Origin: Stagonosporopsis chrysanthemi
Taxonomy: Eukaryota; Ascomycota; Dothideomycetes; Pleosporales; Didymellaceae
Direction: 5' to 3'
Assembly (NCBI GenBank): GCA_022560025.1
Contig: JAFISE010000128.1
Location: 21,299-85,298, forward strand
DNA: 64,000 nt
The notes under the pieces are model-generated. The model was not told where the DNA came from, made no database searches, and saw nothing but the letters and a program-made list of their open reading frames with translations. The number at the start of each line of letters is the position of its first letter. Within the stretch, counting starts at the first letter, position 1. This document shows, in pieces, positions 8,817-20,420 of the stretch. Made by a program: the position numbers and the translations under genes.

Positions 8817-10739
8817 CTAACTTCCACTTGGCCCTGCACTGCCTCGCCCTCGTCTCGAAGTCTGTCCTCGACCGCGAGAACCTGCACCACCTCTTGGCGC
8901 ACCTCTAAAACTCCCATCGCGCGGACCAGAATCCGATTGTCCGCCCAGCGGATATTGGGGCTGATTTAGCTGGCCCTCCGGTGCTCCCGTATGCTGTCTC
9001 TGAGCGTGACTACCGCGTTGTCCGTTACCTTGTCCTCTTCCCCTTCCGCTGCCCTGTGTACCTTGCGTTCCAACACTTTCCTGTTGCCCATCAGGTTGAC
9101 CTCTCCCTCTCCCAGTGTGCACTCTACCACTTCCCCTCATACCTTGCTGTCCAGTACCACCTCTTGGCTCCTGTCGCGCATTCGACCTCGACCTGACGTG
9201 ATTCATCCAATGCCTCTCAAAAAACTGTCTCTGTACCACATTTTTCTTATTCAGCATTTCATGCAGTGTTGCCGGGCCACGCGGGTCTTCACGAACCAAG
9301 ATCGCCGATCTCAGCGGGCCCTTTTGTTTCATCAGTGTGCCCCTCAGCGATAGTAAGAGTGCAACAAGTTTCTGCAGATCCGTTTGGTTCCGCTCTTCCC
9401 ACCGCTTCACCCGCTCTGTGGCGTCTTCTTTCTTGACGTACAAGATCTTGCCTGACCCGGCTTTGTAGCGCCCCGTGAAGATGTGCTTGGTGCGGCCGAA
9501 CCAGAGCTGGTCCTGCCAGGGGCCGAAGGATTGGTTGTCGAGGGGCTTGTCGACCTGGGTCTTCAGCTCGAGGATCTGGTGACTAGGGATGATATGCCCT
9601 TTCTGCTGCACCTTGAAGGGCGCGTAGTATGTAAACTTCGGGCGTTGCATAAGGTCGGCATCTGTTGGGACGGGCGGTACAACGGCCTCGGCCTCAGACT
9701 TGGAGAGTGTCTCAGGTGCTGTGTCGACGTATGCGTCTGCCTCGAAGCGGCAGACAACGTTGAGCGGACCCATTCGGTACCTGATCGCGCGGTAGTGAGA
9801 GGTGGCATCAGCCATATCCGGTATTGAGGTCGTAAAGTGTTTCTCGAAGTTAAAGCCGTACCCTGTACCGTTGGAGCGCCGCCAGAATCCATCCTCGCGG
9901 CGGACAATGACGAGGGTGTTAAATACCATATACAGATCCAGCCGGAAGGGCCCTACGGTCTTGCCTTGAACAAACTCGAGGAGTACGCGCAGGTTGTTGC
10001 GGTCAGCCAGAATATCGATGTTGTTGAAAGAATAATTTGGATTCATGACGGTCATGGCGTTGAAGACTGCGGAGAATGGATCACGCGGTTGACGCACATA
10101 ATTGTAATCCGTTGGGTGGAAACCTTTGTCACCTGGAACAGTGTAGGGAATCACTTGCGGTGTCCATTTGGAAGGTCCGCCTGGGACGAAGATTGTGTTG
10201 CTGCCATCAGCAACACTGGACCAGTTGTAACTACATACAATCTCTGGATCTTCGTCCCAGGTCACTTTCGACTTGGGACTGATCGATGCGTGGGGCTGAA
10301 CGTCAGAAGGTAAGATCGTGTGAATGACCGAGCCACAATCTTGAGACATGACACGCTCTTTGCGTTGTTGCTTTTTTTTCTGTGCGGGTGTCAAGATCTT
10401 GGGTAATGGCTTGGGTATGTCTAATTCTCCCGCCTCAGAGTCTGTCGCAATGTCGACATCTTCATCGTCGACATCATCAATTTCTTGTTCCTCGGGAGTG
10501 CCTTGCTCTGCTGGCAAGTTTATTTGGTCTGACTGGACATGGTGTATCTGCGGAGGTGCCAGACTAGCTGCTAATGTTGGGTTGATGAGGCTGAGCAGAT
10601 TTGTCTCCTGTTGTGTACGTTGTCGCCTACTCTCTGATTCGTTTCCAGCTATTGCCACGCCGCCATTATTGTCAATACCTGTATCTTATACTCAGCTTCT
10701 TTATTTCTGGGGCAGCACAGCGCGACTCGTACCGAACAT
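8817..10739 (-). CDS. DXO/RAI1-like nuclease-fold protein with an RGG-rich tail
   Basis: The main exon is 10678-8817. It has no in-frame ATG near its 5' end but follows an acceptor (ATACAG). The best start is a 7-nt exon, 10739-10733 (ATG TTC G), spliced over a 54-nt intron (GTACGA...ACAG), giving 622 residues. Residues about 275-375 carry motifs in the order of the DXO/RAI1 decapping family: GYGFNFEKHF, then CRFEADAY (E-x-D), then ILELKT (E-h-K), then WQDQLWFGRTKHIFTGRYKA followed by GKILYV. These are the metal-binding positions of that PD-(D/E)XK-like fold. The last 130 residues are RGG/GRG repeats typical of RNA-binding tails, and residues 60-110 are acidic then Lys-rich. Fungal relatives often carry an unrelated isoprenoid-synthase label in databases (from memory); nothing here supports that. 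Role in 5'-end RNA quality control is inferred. Confidence 0.62.
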
Positions 10740-11486
10740 ATTGTGCATTGTTTCGCCGCGTGCAAATTGCCGTCTTCTACGCAACAGCGACGGCTGCTTG
10801 CCTATCCGCACCGCACGAGCGAACCTGCGACTGAGGTTGCGCACTTTGTTTGGCTGATGGTAATGATAATTGTTGCTGAGGCCTCAGGGTGATGCGCCTA
10901 TATCGTTGGCGAGGCGCCCCGGCAAGTAAAACGCAATGTCAAATTGATGCCGTAGACTCAAGCCACGTTTAGTCCTGATGCTTCTGTAATGGCGATTTGA
11001 TGAAGCAAAGCACGGGAATGCTTTGTGTGGCCTCGAGGCAGGTCGGCACAGCAAAGGCAAGGCGCAGGTTTCTGATTAGCGCGGAGCGCTCATTGGCCCA
11101 TAGGACTCAGCACCACAATCGCCACTTCTCCTGTGCTTCAGTTGGTTGATGGTGCAGACACGTGAAGTTCATGCTAGGAATCTAGACATCTTGACATTGG
11201 TTGATCTGAGTAAGGGCAGTGGTGACTAACCTCGTGATTAGCATGCGCCGAAAGCCCGAACAAGATGTAAGCGGAGCATCTGGGCTGCTTCCCCACACAC
11301 GTCATGCTGTTGCAGTCGATCGCAACTAGCCATATAAGATGCAGCAAGTCAAGCTGACTGTTAAAGAAAACTTGATCCTCGGAAATGCTTAACAGAGGAC
11401 CACACAGTCTAACCTCTCGTACTTTGATACGCGTACGCCACAACAGACGTCCTAACCCACTCTCTCACCAGGCCATCATCAGAACT
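10740..11486. other. Divergent promoter region
   Basis: This 747-base stretch separates the DXO-like gene (minus) from the questin-oxidase-like gene (plus). No RNA or repeat is seen. The plus-strand frame is open from an ATG at 11385, so the downstream protein could be extended by 34 residues, but that extension is Arg/Ser-rich and unlikely to be used. Confidence 0.5.
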
Positions 11487-12864
11487 ATGGCATCCGGGTC
11501 GCGAGTTCAACTGGACACAGCTCAAAGACCTCAATACTATGTCAGGGGTCTCAAGGCAGAAAGCGCAAAACTTACGACAGAACTGCTGCAAGTCAACCAC
11601 GAGAAACACCACATCTTTTTCAACAGATCCGGCTTCCACAACCATATCGCACATCATCTCCTCACACTTTTTGCTCTGGGCGCCACTCCAGAAGAGATAC
11701 AGCAAGGCTACAACACCAATGTTTCGTATCAAAGGCCACCCGAACCCATGAAAGAGGCCATCGTCGACGACATGCACAAGTTAGATCGTTTCAAGATCTA
11801 CCTAGGCAAAGAGCAATATTATCACGACTTTCTAGTCTTCTTCCAGAAAGAAATTGAAGCAAAAACCTGGCAACAAGTGCTCAGCGAATACCTCTTTGCG
11901 CGCGATGAACGTGCAGAGGACCTCCTAGCTCGCATGTACGCCGGCTTCCTTCACCCAATCATCCATACTGGTTTCGGTGTCGAGTTCCAGCAACCTGCGA
12001 TCATCGCAGAAGGACTAGCACAGGCGTGTGTGCATGACAAATGGATGAGATCGTTGTTTGATACTGTTGAAAAAGCGGCTGAGAATAACAGGGGCAAAGG
12101 GGACAGGAAGACCATTGTAAAGCTGCTCGAGGAGGTGAAGAATGATGAGGAGTTGAGTAATGCTGCGCACTGGGAAGACGGCAACAAGATCCGTGACGGC
12201 GTCATGAAGAGGGCGCTCGACAAGATTGTTGCAGTTGCGAGCCAATACACGATCGGAGAGGATGACGATCTAGAAGAGAAGACCGCTGAGATGATCAATG
12301 CCGCCGGTAAGTCAACAGCTTTTGCAGTGACACAGCACTAAGAGTTTCGCAGTTTACTTCACAGCAGCAGCTCAGCGCCCACCACACCAAGTGAAGCTCG
12401 ACTTTTATTATATGCACTGTGTCACCTCATCCATCTTCTTCTCGAACTTCCTCTCCTCCAACAACAACTTCCTCACGCCTGCAACAAAGCGTCGTCTGCT
12501 GGAGTGGAAGGTCTGGAACGACATCGTCATGTACGCTTCAAGGCACTCCCCAGACCTTCTTCTGTCTGAGATCACGGACTACAAACCCAAAGAAGACTCG
12601 GATTGGGACGAGATCATTCTGCGAGTGAATAGGCTAGAAGACGATGGTCACGCAAGCAAGGTTATCAGAGCACTGGCCAATGGCCAAAAGTCAAGTGAGC
12701 CTTACGAGGGGAAGCCGGGCTTCGTCGTCAAAGGAGACGCGTGGAGGAAGATAGGGCACATGGCTATTGACTCCGTGGAAGCGGGGGAGCCCCACTGGAC
12801 TAGGAGTTGCGGGTTCGACCAGGCGTGGGATGACGTGCCGCTGAGAGACGGCGCGAAGCTGTAA
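11487..12864 (+). CDS. Questin-oxidase-like protein (DUF4243)
   Basis: Two exons, 11487-12306 and 12353-12864, joined by a 46-nt intron (GTAAGT...CGCAG), give 443 residues; the join reads INAA/V/YFTAAAQRPPHQVK. Family hallmarks are the His-rich N-terminal helix (NHEKHHIFFNRSGFHNHIAHH), LHPIIHTGFGVEF in the middle, and QVKLDFYYMHCVTSSIFF followed by LLEWKVWNDIVMYASR near the end. Relatives such as questin oxidase open anthraquinone rings by a Baeyer-Villiger-type reaction in fungal polyketide pathways, without a recognisable flavin site. No polyketide synthase or other pathway gene lies within the window, so this copy is probably an orphan with an unknown substrate. Met 11487 (MASGSRVQLDTAQ) fits relatives better than the upstream ATG. 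Confidence 0.85.
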
Positions 12865-15158
12865 ATTTGCTCGAGTGACGATATGGAAGTGAGGGGGTTG
12901 GTGACTAGTGATTGAACGCGTGGGCGCTGGAAGCGCGGGAGAATTGTCGAAGAACAGCTCAACGTGCGTTGTGCTCCTTGGTATGCAAGGTTCGAATTTC
13001 ACAAACTGGTGTCGGTGAGCGTCAAGCTATCGACATGCAATGTAACAGCGGAGCAGCTGACGATTTCTATGAGCAAGTGCCATATTAAGAAGACCAATGT
13101 CGTACAACACCGTGTCATCTTTCTCTCTTTGTGCTTAAAAGGTCCATCTATGACCCGAAGCTCGCTTCGTGAGACAGTCAGAGGGCTTGCCAGCATGCAT
13201 ACCCGTTGTACCTGTACCGTACTACATGACAGCGTGCTGCGCATGTGCACGCCGCTACTTTGGGTCTCAGCTCCTAGTCAGATCTGAGGCACACTTGTGT
13301 CCGCGATCTTGAATGTCGAAATCATACCGCCGAGATGTATAGCGGTGTGCAATAACCAGAATACGATGTGGTCCAAGTCTTGGTACTTAAAACATAGCTG
13401 TTCATCTTGACAGGTCTATCCCAGTAGTCACACTGCATAGGTAATGGGTTTTCAGGCGAAGCTTTTCCACACGGCCAATCAAACAGAGCTTGTACCTGAG
13501 CGGCGCCAGGATTTGAATGCAGGTCCGTTGTGCATGAAGAGTGGATCCTGCTGCCGGCCGAAAGTAAATTAAATCACGCTGCTAGGGAATCCGATAAGGG
13601 ACAGGGACAGGGACAGGGACGATGTTAATGCTCATGGGGTCTCAATCCTACTCGCGACCCGTGTACCGCGGTGTAGCTTCTCGAAGATAGTACACAGTGC
13701 CGGGCCGAGCTGAAATTCGGAGGCGTTGAATACAAGGCCAATCATCCCTCGTACTCGCTACACCTCCACACAGGAGGAGGCGGTTCCAAGCGCTGTACCT
13801 CCTCTCGTGTGCTTCTAATTCTGAGCAAACGGCGGCAAGCCTATCGATAAGTGTGCGATTTGCTGTTCCACCGGGGGCTGAAGCTGCTTGCCTACGCTCA
13901 GCTCTGCGACCACAACGGCGGCCTGTTATGCACGAGGCCGCAGGAGCTAACCGTGGAGACCATCCCAACTTGACGCTTTACCAGATGTTGTGGTGTCGCA
14001 CGGGCAGCGCCGTGCTGCCGCGTCGTCAGGCCCTCTTGGAGAAGGTCGGCGCAATATCATTTAAGGCAAGTGGTTGGCGACGTGGAGTGCGATAATGTCT
14101 CATTCAGGCGGAGAAGTGCATTGCTCGCCAAACATGGTAGCAAATGATCAGCAGCACAACATCAACACTCGTATAACCAACAAGCGCAGCATGGCGCAGA
14201 GTTGGCATGGTGCTCAAGGAGATGATCGCGATGGGTACTCGGCGCCATGCCCGGCTGCAATTGCGATGCGCCGTAAAAGCGGAGCCAATGACGCTCACCT
14301 TCCCGCCATGAACATTTCGCGCTGCTGGAGATTGCGACACGGCGCGCACGGAGTATACCCCAAGTCGGGTGTCGGCTACCTCTTGACCTGTGAGCGCGCG
14401 GGCGAGCGCTGCTGGATCATGATGAGTGGAGGGGTTGTGCCGGGCTGTAAGAGTGTGATTGGCGAGGCGCAGTGGTGCCTGAGGACTGGATAACCTCAAC
14501 GCCTTCGCAGATTGCGGCGTCGCCGCCAAACTGAACAGCGACTGGCTTGCAAGGCTGCACGCGTGCAACCGTCCCTGATTCCCTGCAGCGAACCAGGCAT
14601 CCCTTACTGACATGTTTCAGCGGACTCTATCCGCGCTAGCGCCCGTCCAGCATGGCGCCCCTAACCAACAGGACCACTCCCACCAGCGGGGCTCTCTAGG
14701 GTTTCACGTCCCTGATCTGAGCATTCCTTCATTTTACCTAGAAAACACCCCATAGCCCAAGTGAGATCCGTTCGTTTCCCCTCTCTCCCCTTCCTTCTTT
14801 TGTTCGCCCTTGCGGCTCGTCGTTCTTTGCCTCCGGTTGCCTGTCGCTCATTTGCAACACCCACACTCGCTATCGATACCATCGACTCTCTCTTCTGTGC
14901 ATACCGATTCTCGGAACAAGGCAACAGATTGGAAGTCCTGGCGGCTGAGGAAAGCATTCATTCACTTCACCCGTCACCGCATCACGTCTGCCAAGAATAT
15001 CCTTCACTGGACCGCCAGTCGCTATCCGCTCGTCACCCCCGGAAAGTGAAAGTAGCAAACACCACAAGGAGCGCAAAGTTACCATCTCTGATACTCCTAT
15101 CGTCACTCAGGACCGCGCTTCCTCGTACCCCTGATATCGTCAACCCTACAAACTCAAC
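12865..15158. other. Long intergenic region, about 2.3 kb
   Basis: No ORF here shows coding character on either strand, and no complete tRNA is present. It holds a short GGGACA repeat (listed separately). The last 400 bases, upstream of the DUF1996 gene, are pyrimidine-rich (14760-15060), as is common in fungal promoters and 5' leaders. Confidence 0.5.
13598..13620 (+). repeat. GGGACA hexanucleotide repeat, about 3.8 copies
   Basis: Four tandem units of gggaca (the last incomplete) end at 13620, in non-coding sequence. It is a simple microsatellite; no function is suggested. Confidence 0.9.
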
Positions 15159-16864
15159 ATGAAGTCAACGTCCACCCTTTCCGTCGCCGCGGCGCTTCTG
15201 GCTGGCTCGGCTGAGGCTTTCTGGCGCATGCCCTGCCACTCCAGGACTGCTTTCCTCCGTCTCGACCCCATCGTCGACCCTGGTGTTGCCTCCTCCCACG
15301 GTCACGTTATCCACGGTGGCAGTAGTAAGTATATGACCCGCAATTTTGTTTCGACCCACTGCATGAGCAGAGTGCTATTCTGGGGTTACGTCGATGCGCG
15401 CAACTTCAGGCATCCCTGACCACAGATGGCTCATGGTCGAGCCTGAGGCCGAACTCGTTTCATCGAAATGCTGAAGGTGCGTGCTAACTTGATTAATAGA
15501 CTTCGGCGAGTCGACCACCTACGAGGATCTTCGCAAGTCCAACTGCACATCTTGTCAGTTCAGTGGGGACAAGTCGGCCTACTGGTAAGTCAAGAATCTG
15601 CGGGAATCTTTGCCCACTGCCATTAACACAGTCCAGGACACCTTCTCTGCACTTCGTCCACACCGATGGCAAGACTGAAGTCGTTCCTCAGATCGGCGGT
15701 ATGCTTGCATACTACCTCCTCCTCGGCGAGAACATTCAGCCCTTCCCTGAGGGCTTCGAGCTTCTTGCAGGAGACAGCCGCATGCGTAACTTCACCGGCT
15801 CATTCCCTGACCCGCCAACATCGGCCTGGAACGCTGAGGACATGACTCAAGAGTCTCTCATGCAGAAGTCGCTCGGCTTCAACTGCCTTAACTACAATCG
15901 AGCGCCTGAAGGCTCCCGTTACCGTCACTTCATGCCGGACAAGGACTTCCTTGACGCCAACTGCGCCAACGGTATTCGCGCTGAGATCTTCTTTCCCTCA
16001 TGCTGGAACGGCAAGACCCCTACGGCCGACGACCACAAGTCTCACATGCGCTACCCCAACTTGATCGATGGTGGCAATTGCCCCGAGGGTTTCGAGACTC
16101 GTCTCCCCTCCCTCTTCTATGAGACTATCTGGAACACCTACGCCTTCAAGGGCAAGTCTGGCCAATTCGTCTGGTCCAACGGTGACCCAACCGGCTACGG
16201 ATACCACGCTGATTTCATCAACGGATGGGACACTAAGCTCCTCACCGCCGCCGTCAATGACTGCACAAGTTCCTCGGGCCGCGTTGAAGACTGTCAACAC
16301 TTCACCTCTGCGCTGCAGACAGAGGCAGAGCAGGGCGAGTGTAAGATCGAAGACATCCCCACTGCCCTCCTCAATGATGACTGCGGCGGCCCCTCTGACG
16401 GCCTCTGCGGCAACGTTCCAGTACAGTACGGCCCCGAGTACGCCGCTGAACTTCAGGCCGGCGCAACCGAGAAGCCAACTGGAGGTGCATCGCTGACCTC
16501 CTCCGTCGCACCCGTGCCCACACAGAGCTACGCACCCGCCCGCTCCAAGAACTCCTACGGCGTCAGTGTCTATAACGTCAAGAGCTCGCACGTCCCGGGC
16601 CCATACAACACCGACTCGCTCGAGATCGTCAAGCCTAGCAAGGCCACCACCTCGTCTTCGGCCGCACCAACCGTGACCCCCAGCCCGTCGCTCGACGACG
16701 CCGCCGACCCGGAAGGCTCCATCATCTCGACCAAGATCTACACTGAGGATGGCATCGTCTACGAGGTCGCCATTGAGGAGATTGTTATCACCACCACTGT
16801 CGACGCCTCGTACCGTAAGGCACGGAGGCACGCGCACGCCCACCGCCGCCGCGAGTTCCACTAG
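15159..16864 (+). CDS. Secreted DUF1996 protein
   Basis: Three exons (15159-15324, 15500-15584, 15637-16864) with introns of 175 and 52 nt, both GTAAGT...AG; the joins read GGSS/N/FGESTTY and KSAYW/TPSLHF. The 492-residue product starts with a signal peptide (MKSTSTLSVAAALLAGSAEA) directly followed by FWRMPCHSRTAFLRLDPI, the usual start of the DUF1996 domain. The domain then runs through SSHGHVIHGGS, SNCTSCQFSGDKSAYW, LGFNCLNYNR, NGIRAEIFFPSCWNG and SGQFVWSNGDPTGYGYHADF. Conserved Cys and His residues suggest a disulfide-bonded, possibly metal- or sugar-binding extracellular domain. The tail (about 330-492) is Ser/Thr/Pro-rich and ends in Arg/His-rich sequence. The molecular function of the family is unknown. 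No GPI signal is evident. Confidence 0.92.
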
Positions 16865-17357
16865 ATGCATCAGCGTCTAGCGGAAGTAACGACATCTTGC
16901 TCTGATCATTCTTATCATGCAGCAGCATGGGCGGCGTTCGCATAGCATCACCGCTGCTCCTTGTTATTCTCTCTGCTCGACAGATATTTATCTGCCTTGC
17001 CGAATTGCCCTTGCGCCCCTGGTGTGTATGAGTTCCCGGGCACCTGGGTTTGAACGAGGTACATAGCGTTGGAACGGAGGCTTGGTGGATTGTTTCTTCT
17101 CTCGCATGGGCTGTTGTTTCCTGCGGGTGTGCGTTTCGCGTGCGTTTTGTTTGTCGCTTTTGGGGCGATGTGGAATGGCTGTGCCGGAGCCGCATGTGCT
17201 TGCTTTAACACTGATAGAAAGAAAAGGGTATTGACGAATTCCTTGTGCTGTTGCCATTTGGCTGTATTTTTGGTTATGATATCCAATCCACGATCGACCC
17301 TCCGGCTTGCTGAGCTCATCACTTCGCACATCCTACTATGTTCTTAAACTACCGCTT
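16865..17357. other. Intergenic between convergent genes
   Basis: This 493-base stretch holds the 3' flanks of the DUF1996 and GH2 genes. I see no gene, RNA or repeat. Confidence 0.6.
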
Positions 17358-20066
17358 TCAAGCCCTGAAACCATCTCCCTCTAGCACCTGCGTTCCACCA
17401 TTCAATCTCACCGTCCTACCCCTTACATTCCTCCCATCAATCCTGACTCTCAGTCTGTCCACGTCCCACCCCTCTCCCGCACTAACAGCAACATCATAGC
17501 TCTCGCGCGGCCAAAGCGTGAGATAGTTTGTCTCCCAGTGCACCGGCACCACATCCGCACCCTCTTCGTCCACAAGGTTAAGCCGCACAAACACCGCAGG
17601 CACGTCACTTGTGTTCTCGATCTGCACGCTCTTGCCCTTACCGCGCACGACGATCGTGGCGTTGGACATGCGGGACAGAGCTGTGAGGTCGGAGAACGCG
17701 GTCACGGGCGTGTGGTACCAGGTCGAGTTGTCCCAGTCGAGGATGTCGGCTTGTGGCGCGAGCCAGTAAGTGTTGCGGCTCATTGGGTCTTTTTGGGTCG
17801 GTGAGGTGAGGATGAGGCGAAGGATGGCAGTGGAGGTTAAGTTGTTGAGAGTGGGGAGGGGGCCAAGGCGTTTGCTTGCGTTGGGTTCTGCATCGAAGTC
17901 TGTTCGGTCCTCCCAGAGGAAGATCTCCGAGAGGATAGTGCGGCCGGATAGATCGATGATGTCAACATTGACTTGTCTTGTCTTGTCTACAGCGGTGAGC
18001 TCTCGAGCGCGGTTCGAGTAGTATATGTCGCGTGAGTGGTAGTCGAAGACGACCGTCTCAGAGGTCCCCAGAGCGACCTTCGTGCCAAAGTAACTGCCAC
18101 CAGGATGCAGGTAGTAGTCAAACAGACTCCAGTGCAGGCTTGGCCAAGCGCTGTTGAGCATCCAGTAGATCAGACCCGTTGCAGAACGCTCGACGGTCCA
18201 GCGAGAGAGATATGCCTCAAACTGGGCGCGCGTAGCTTCGTAATCTGCCATCTGCGCCTTGAGGAGGTAGTCATCTAGGCTGATGGGAGTACCATAGCGC
18301 TTGTAGAGTGCTTCGTTGTAGATAGAGCGTGTGTAGAAGGAGGAGACATTGGTACCCATGTGGTAGAGGCCTTTGTCTGGGCTTTTCCAAATGTCATCCA
18401 GGTCATCTGAGGAGAGGAACTTGGTCAGGCTACCGTACTCTGGTGTACCGACCCCAGTACCGAGTTCAGAGCCAAAACCGAACGCTGCACCCAGACGCGT
18501 ATCGTTACCATTGTCGGTGTCATACCAATAGTTTGGTGGCACCCAATCGTATGGGCCAAGCATCTTCAGGCCGCTATTTCCAAGACGTTCTGGATATCCT
18601 GATTGCGAAGCGGACGCTATTATTGGAGTAGACCAGTTAAAGCCCTTCAACGTGTTGACATATAGGTCGGTCGCCCTGTTATCCGGCCAGAAATCACTGC
18701 CGACCAGAAAACCCATTACACTGGGATGATTCTGCATCATCTCTGCTTCGTGAGCCATTGAAACGGCGGCAGTCGTGTAGTCGTCATCGTCCCAATCCTC
18801 GCCGTTCTTCTCCTCGTTGTAAGACCATGCTTCCCACTTGTCGCAGCATTCCCAACCCGGCAACAGCATGACGCCCATCTCATCTGCCAAATCGTACAGT
18901 TCAGGGTGTTCTTGCTTGCCTTCGAGACGAACTGTGTTCATACCCATATCCAAGACGTACTCAAATTGTGTACGCAATTTCTCGATGTCAAAGCGGAGGA
19001 AGATGTCAGCGGTGTAGCCAGCCCCAATGACCTGGAAAGGTTCGCCGTTAATGGAGAAGACGGTGTCATTGTAGGCGTTCAGCCGGGAGGTTACCGTGCG
19101 AATGCCGAAGCGAACCTTTGACGTCTGATCGTAAACGACTGACACGTTGGTATTGCTGACATTGGTAGCGGTGCACTGAACGCTGTAGAGCGGCTGGTCA
19201 CCCCATTGCGATGGATACCATATCCTTGGGTTTTCGACCTTCAGATGCAACGCTACCAGATCCGAGCCTTGGGCGTTGGTATCGAAGGATTTGCGTGGTC
19301 TCCCAAGCTCTGTTCCATCTGGGCTTGTCACAGCACACTGAACTTGGCCCTGGACGGACCTATCGCCCAGATTCTTCACACTGACCTCGAAGTCCAAGTC
19401 ACCACGTAATGTTGTTCTGACACGCGGCTTCCCGAGGCTGATCCGCCCACTCTTCTTGATTTGGACATCGCGCCAGATTCCTGTTCCGTTGTCTGGCGGG
19501 TATGGATTCCAATCCACGAAGCCGAGGGCAAAATCGCGGTTGTAGTCAGTCGGATACACCTTCACCAGGATAACATTGATACCGGCTTCCAGTCTGGGTG
19601 TAATGTCGAACTCTGATCCAGCGTATGCACCGATCGTTCCTCCAAGATAGACTCGGTTGAGCCATATATCTGCCCGTGCCGAGACTCCATTTGTGACCAA
19701 CTGCGTGAATGCACCTTCGTCTTTTCTGAAGTCAAATTCGGTACGGTAGAACCATGCAACTCGAAACTGTTCAGCATCGATGTCGCGCAGATTGTCCGTG
19801 AAGAACAGATCGGTCTCGTTATAAACACCGTTGTCGACCAATGTTGCCAATAAAGTGCCCCGTGAACCGATGGTGTGCCACGAAGATGTATTGAGGTTCG
19901 GTGCAGATAACTTCGCTGTGTTAATTCCAACATCTCTGGTTGAAGCAACTTTCCAGGATGTGAGCGTCGTCGTTGAGATATCGAAAGCTGTGATGGCTGG
20001 TACATTGACGAGGCCCGTCGCAGCCAGCAAAAGCAGCAATGACCATCGAGGAGTTGATTTGCCCAT
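17358..20066 (-). CDS. Exo-beta-D-glucosaminidase (GH2, CsxA-like)
   Basis: A single exon, 902 residues from the ATG at 20066, chosen because it starts directly before a signal peptide (RWSLLLLLAATGLVNVPAITA); an ATG 19 codons upstream precedes that peptide without improving it. The domain order is that of GH2: a jelly-roll N-domain (WYRTEFDF, DIWLNRVYLGGTIGAY), an Ig-like domain, then a TIM barrel with GMNTVRLEGKQEHPELY. Like exo-chitosanases of the CsxA type, the general acid is Asp rather than Glu (VGSDFWPDN, about residue 458), and the nucleophile Glu lies in FGFGSELGTG (about 534). It removes glucosamine from the non-reducing ends of chitosan oligomers outside the cell. The C-terminal Ig-like domains appear complete. 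Confidence 0.93.
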   Translation of the reverse strand: MGKSTPRWSLLLLLAATGLVNVPAITAFDISTTTLTSWKVASTRDVGINTAKLSAPNLNTSSWHTIGSRGTLLATLVDNGVYNETDLFFTDNLRDIDAEQFRVAWFYRTEFDFRKDEGAFTQLVTNGVSARADIWLNRVYLGGTIGAYAGSEFDITPRLEAGINVILVKVYPTDYNRDFALGFVDWNPYPPDNGTGIWRDVQIKKSGRISLGKPRVRTTLRGDLDFEVSVKNLGDRSVQGQVQCAVTSPDGTELGRPRKSFDTNAQGSDLVALHLKVENPRIWYPSQWGDQPLYSVQCTATNVSNTNVSVVYDQTSKVRFGIRTVTSRLNAYNDTVFSINGEPFQVIGAGYTADIFLRFDIEKLRTQFEYVLDMGMNTVRLEGKQEHPELYDLADEMGVMLLPGWECCDKWEAWSYNEEKNGEDWDDDDYTTAAVSMAHEAEMMQNHPSVMGFLVGSDFWPDNRATDLYVNTLKGFNWSTPIIASASQSGYPERLGNSGLKMLGPYDWVPPNYWYDTDNGNDTRLGAAFGFGSELGTGVGTPEYGSLTKFLSSDDLDDIWKSPDKGLYHMGTNVSSFYTRSIYNEALYKRYGTPISLDDYLLKAQMADYEATRAQFEAYLSRWTVERSATGLIYWMLNSAWPSLHWSLFDYYLHPGGSYFGTKVALGTSETVVFDYHSRDIYYSNRARELTAVDKTRQVNVDIIDLSGRTILSEIFLWEDRTDFDAEPNASKRLGPLPTLNNLTSTAILRLILTSPTQKDPMSRNTYWLAPQADILDWDNSTWYHTPVTAFSDLTALSRMSNATIVVRGKGKSVQIENTSDVPAVFVRLNLVDEEGADVVPVHWETNYLTLWPRESYDVAVSAGEGWDVDRLRVRIDGRNVRGRTVRLNGGTQVLEGDGFRA

Positions 20067-20420
20067 TTTTGTCCTGTTCAAATGTGGTGGATTGATTCGT
20101 GAACATGAGGAGACTGGGGACACTATATGGCTTGCGGGCCTTGCAAGCCGGGATGCAGTGTAACCTAAAGATTTGTGTCGTCAATGCGACAACACTGGAA
20201 GTCACACGAGGCCGACAAAAGGTGGAGAGCTCCAGTGCGTCGACAAGGGTTGAGATATTGGACATGCAAGGTCCGTCCGTTGAAGTTACTCCGCACACTA
20301 AGATAAAGACATATAGGTCAAGCTCGCAAGGGTGTGCATGTTCACCGCAGCAACCATAGCCGCTCAGCTGCAGATCCTGCAGAAAAACATAATATGGCAC
20401 ATGTAAATGGCATCGCACAT
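20067..20420. other. Intergenic, GH2 promoter
   Basis: This 354-base stretch lies between the GH2 start and the stop of the acyl-CoA dehydrogenase gene, both on the minus strand. It must hold the GH2 promoter. No motif stands out. Confidence 0.5.

Noticed and set aside
13501..13560. tRNA-like stretch (ggatttgaatgcaggtcc) on the minus strand
   Set aside because: The putative T-arm halves do not pair, and no acceptor or D arm can be formed.
14074..14613. Overlapping ORFs of 139 and 169 codons on both strands
   Set aside because: Arg/Ala/Ser-rich mirror frames of each other in GC-rich sequence; typical spurious ORFs.
12865..15158. Possible missed gene in the 2.3-kb gap
   Set aside because: No combination of frames and short introns gave a coherent protein.
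15998..16870. 290-codon minus-strand ORF
   Set aside because: It is the antisense shadow of the DUF1996 exon; its GGG/VVV/DLE composition comes from codon-biased sense DNA.
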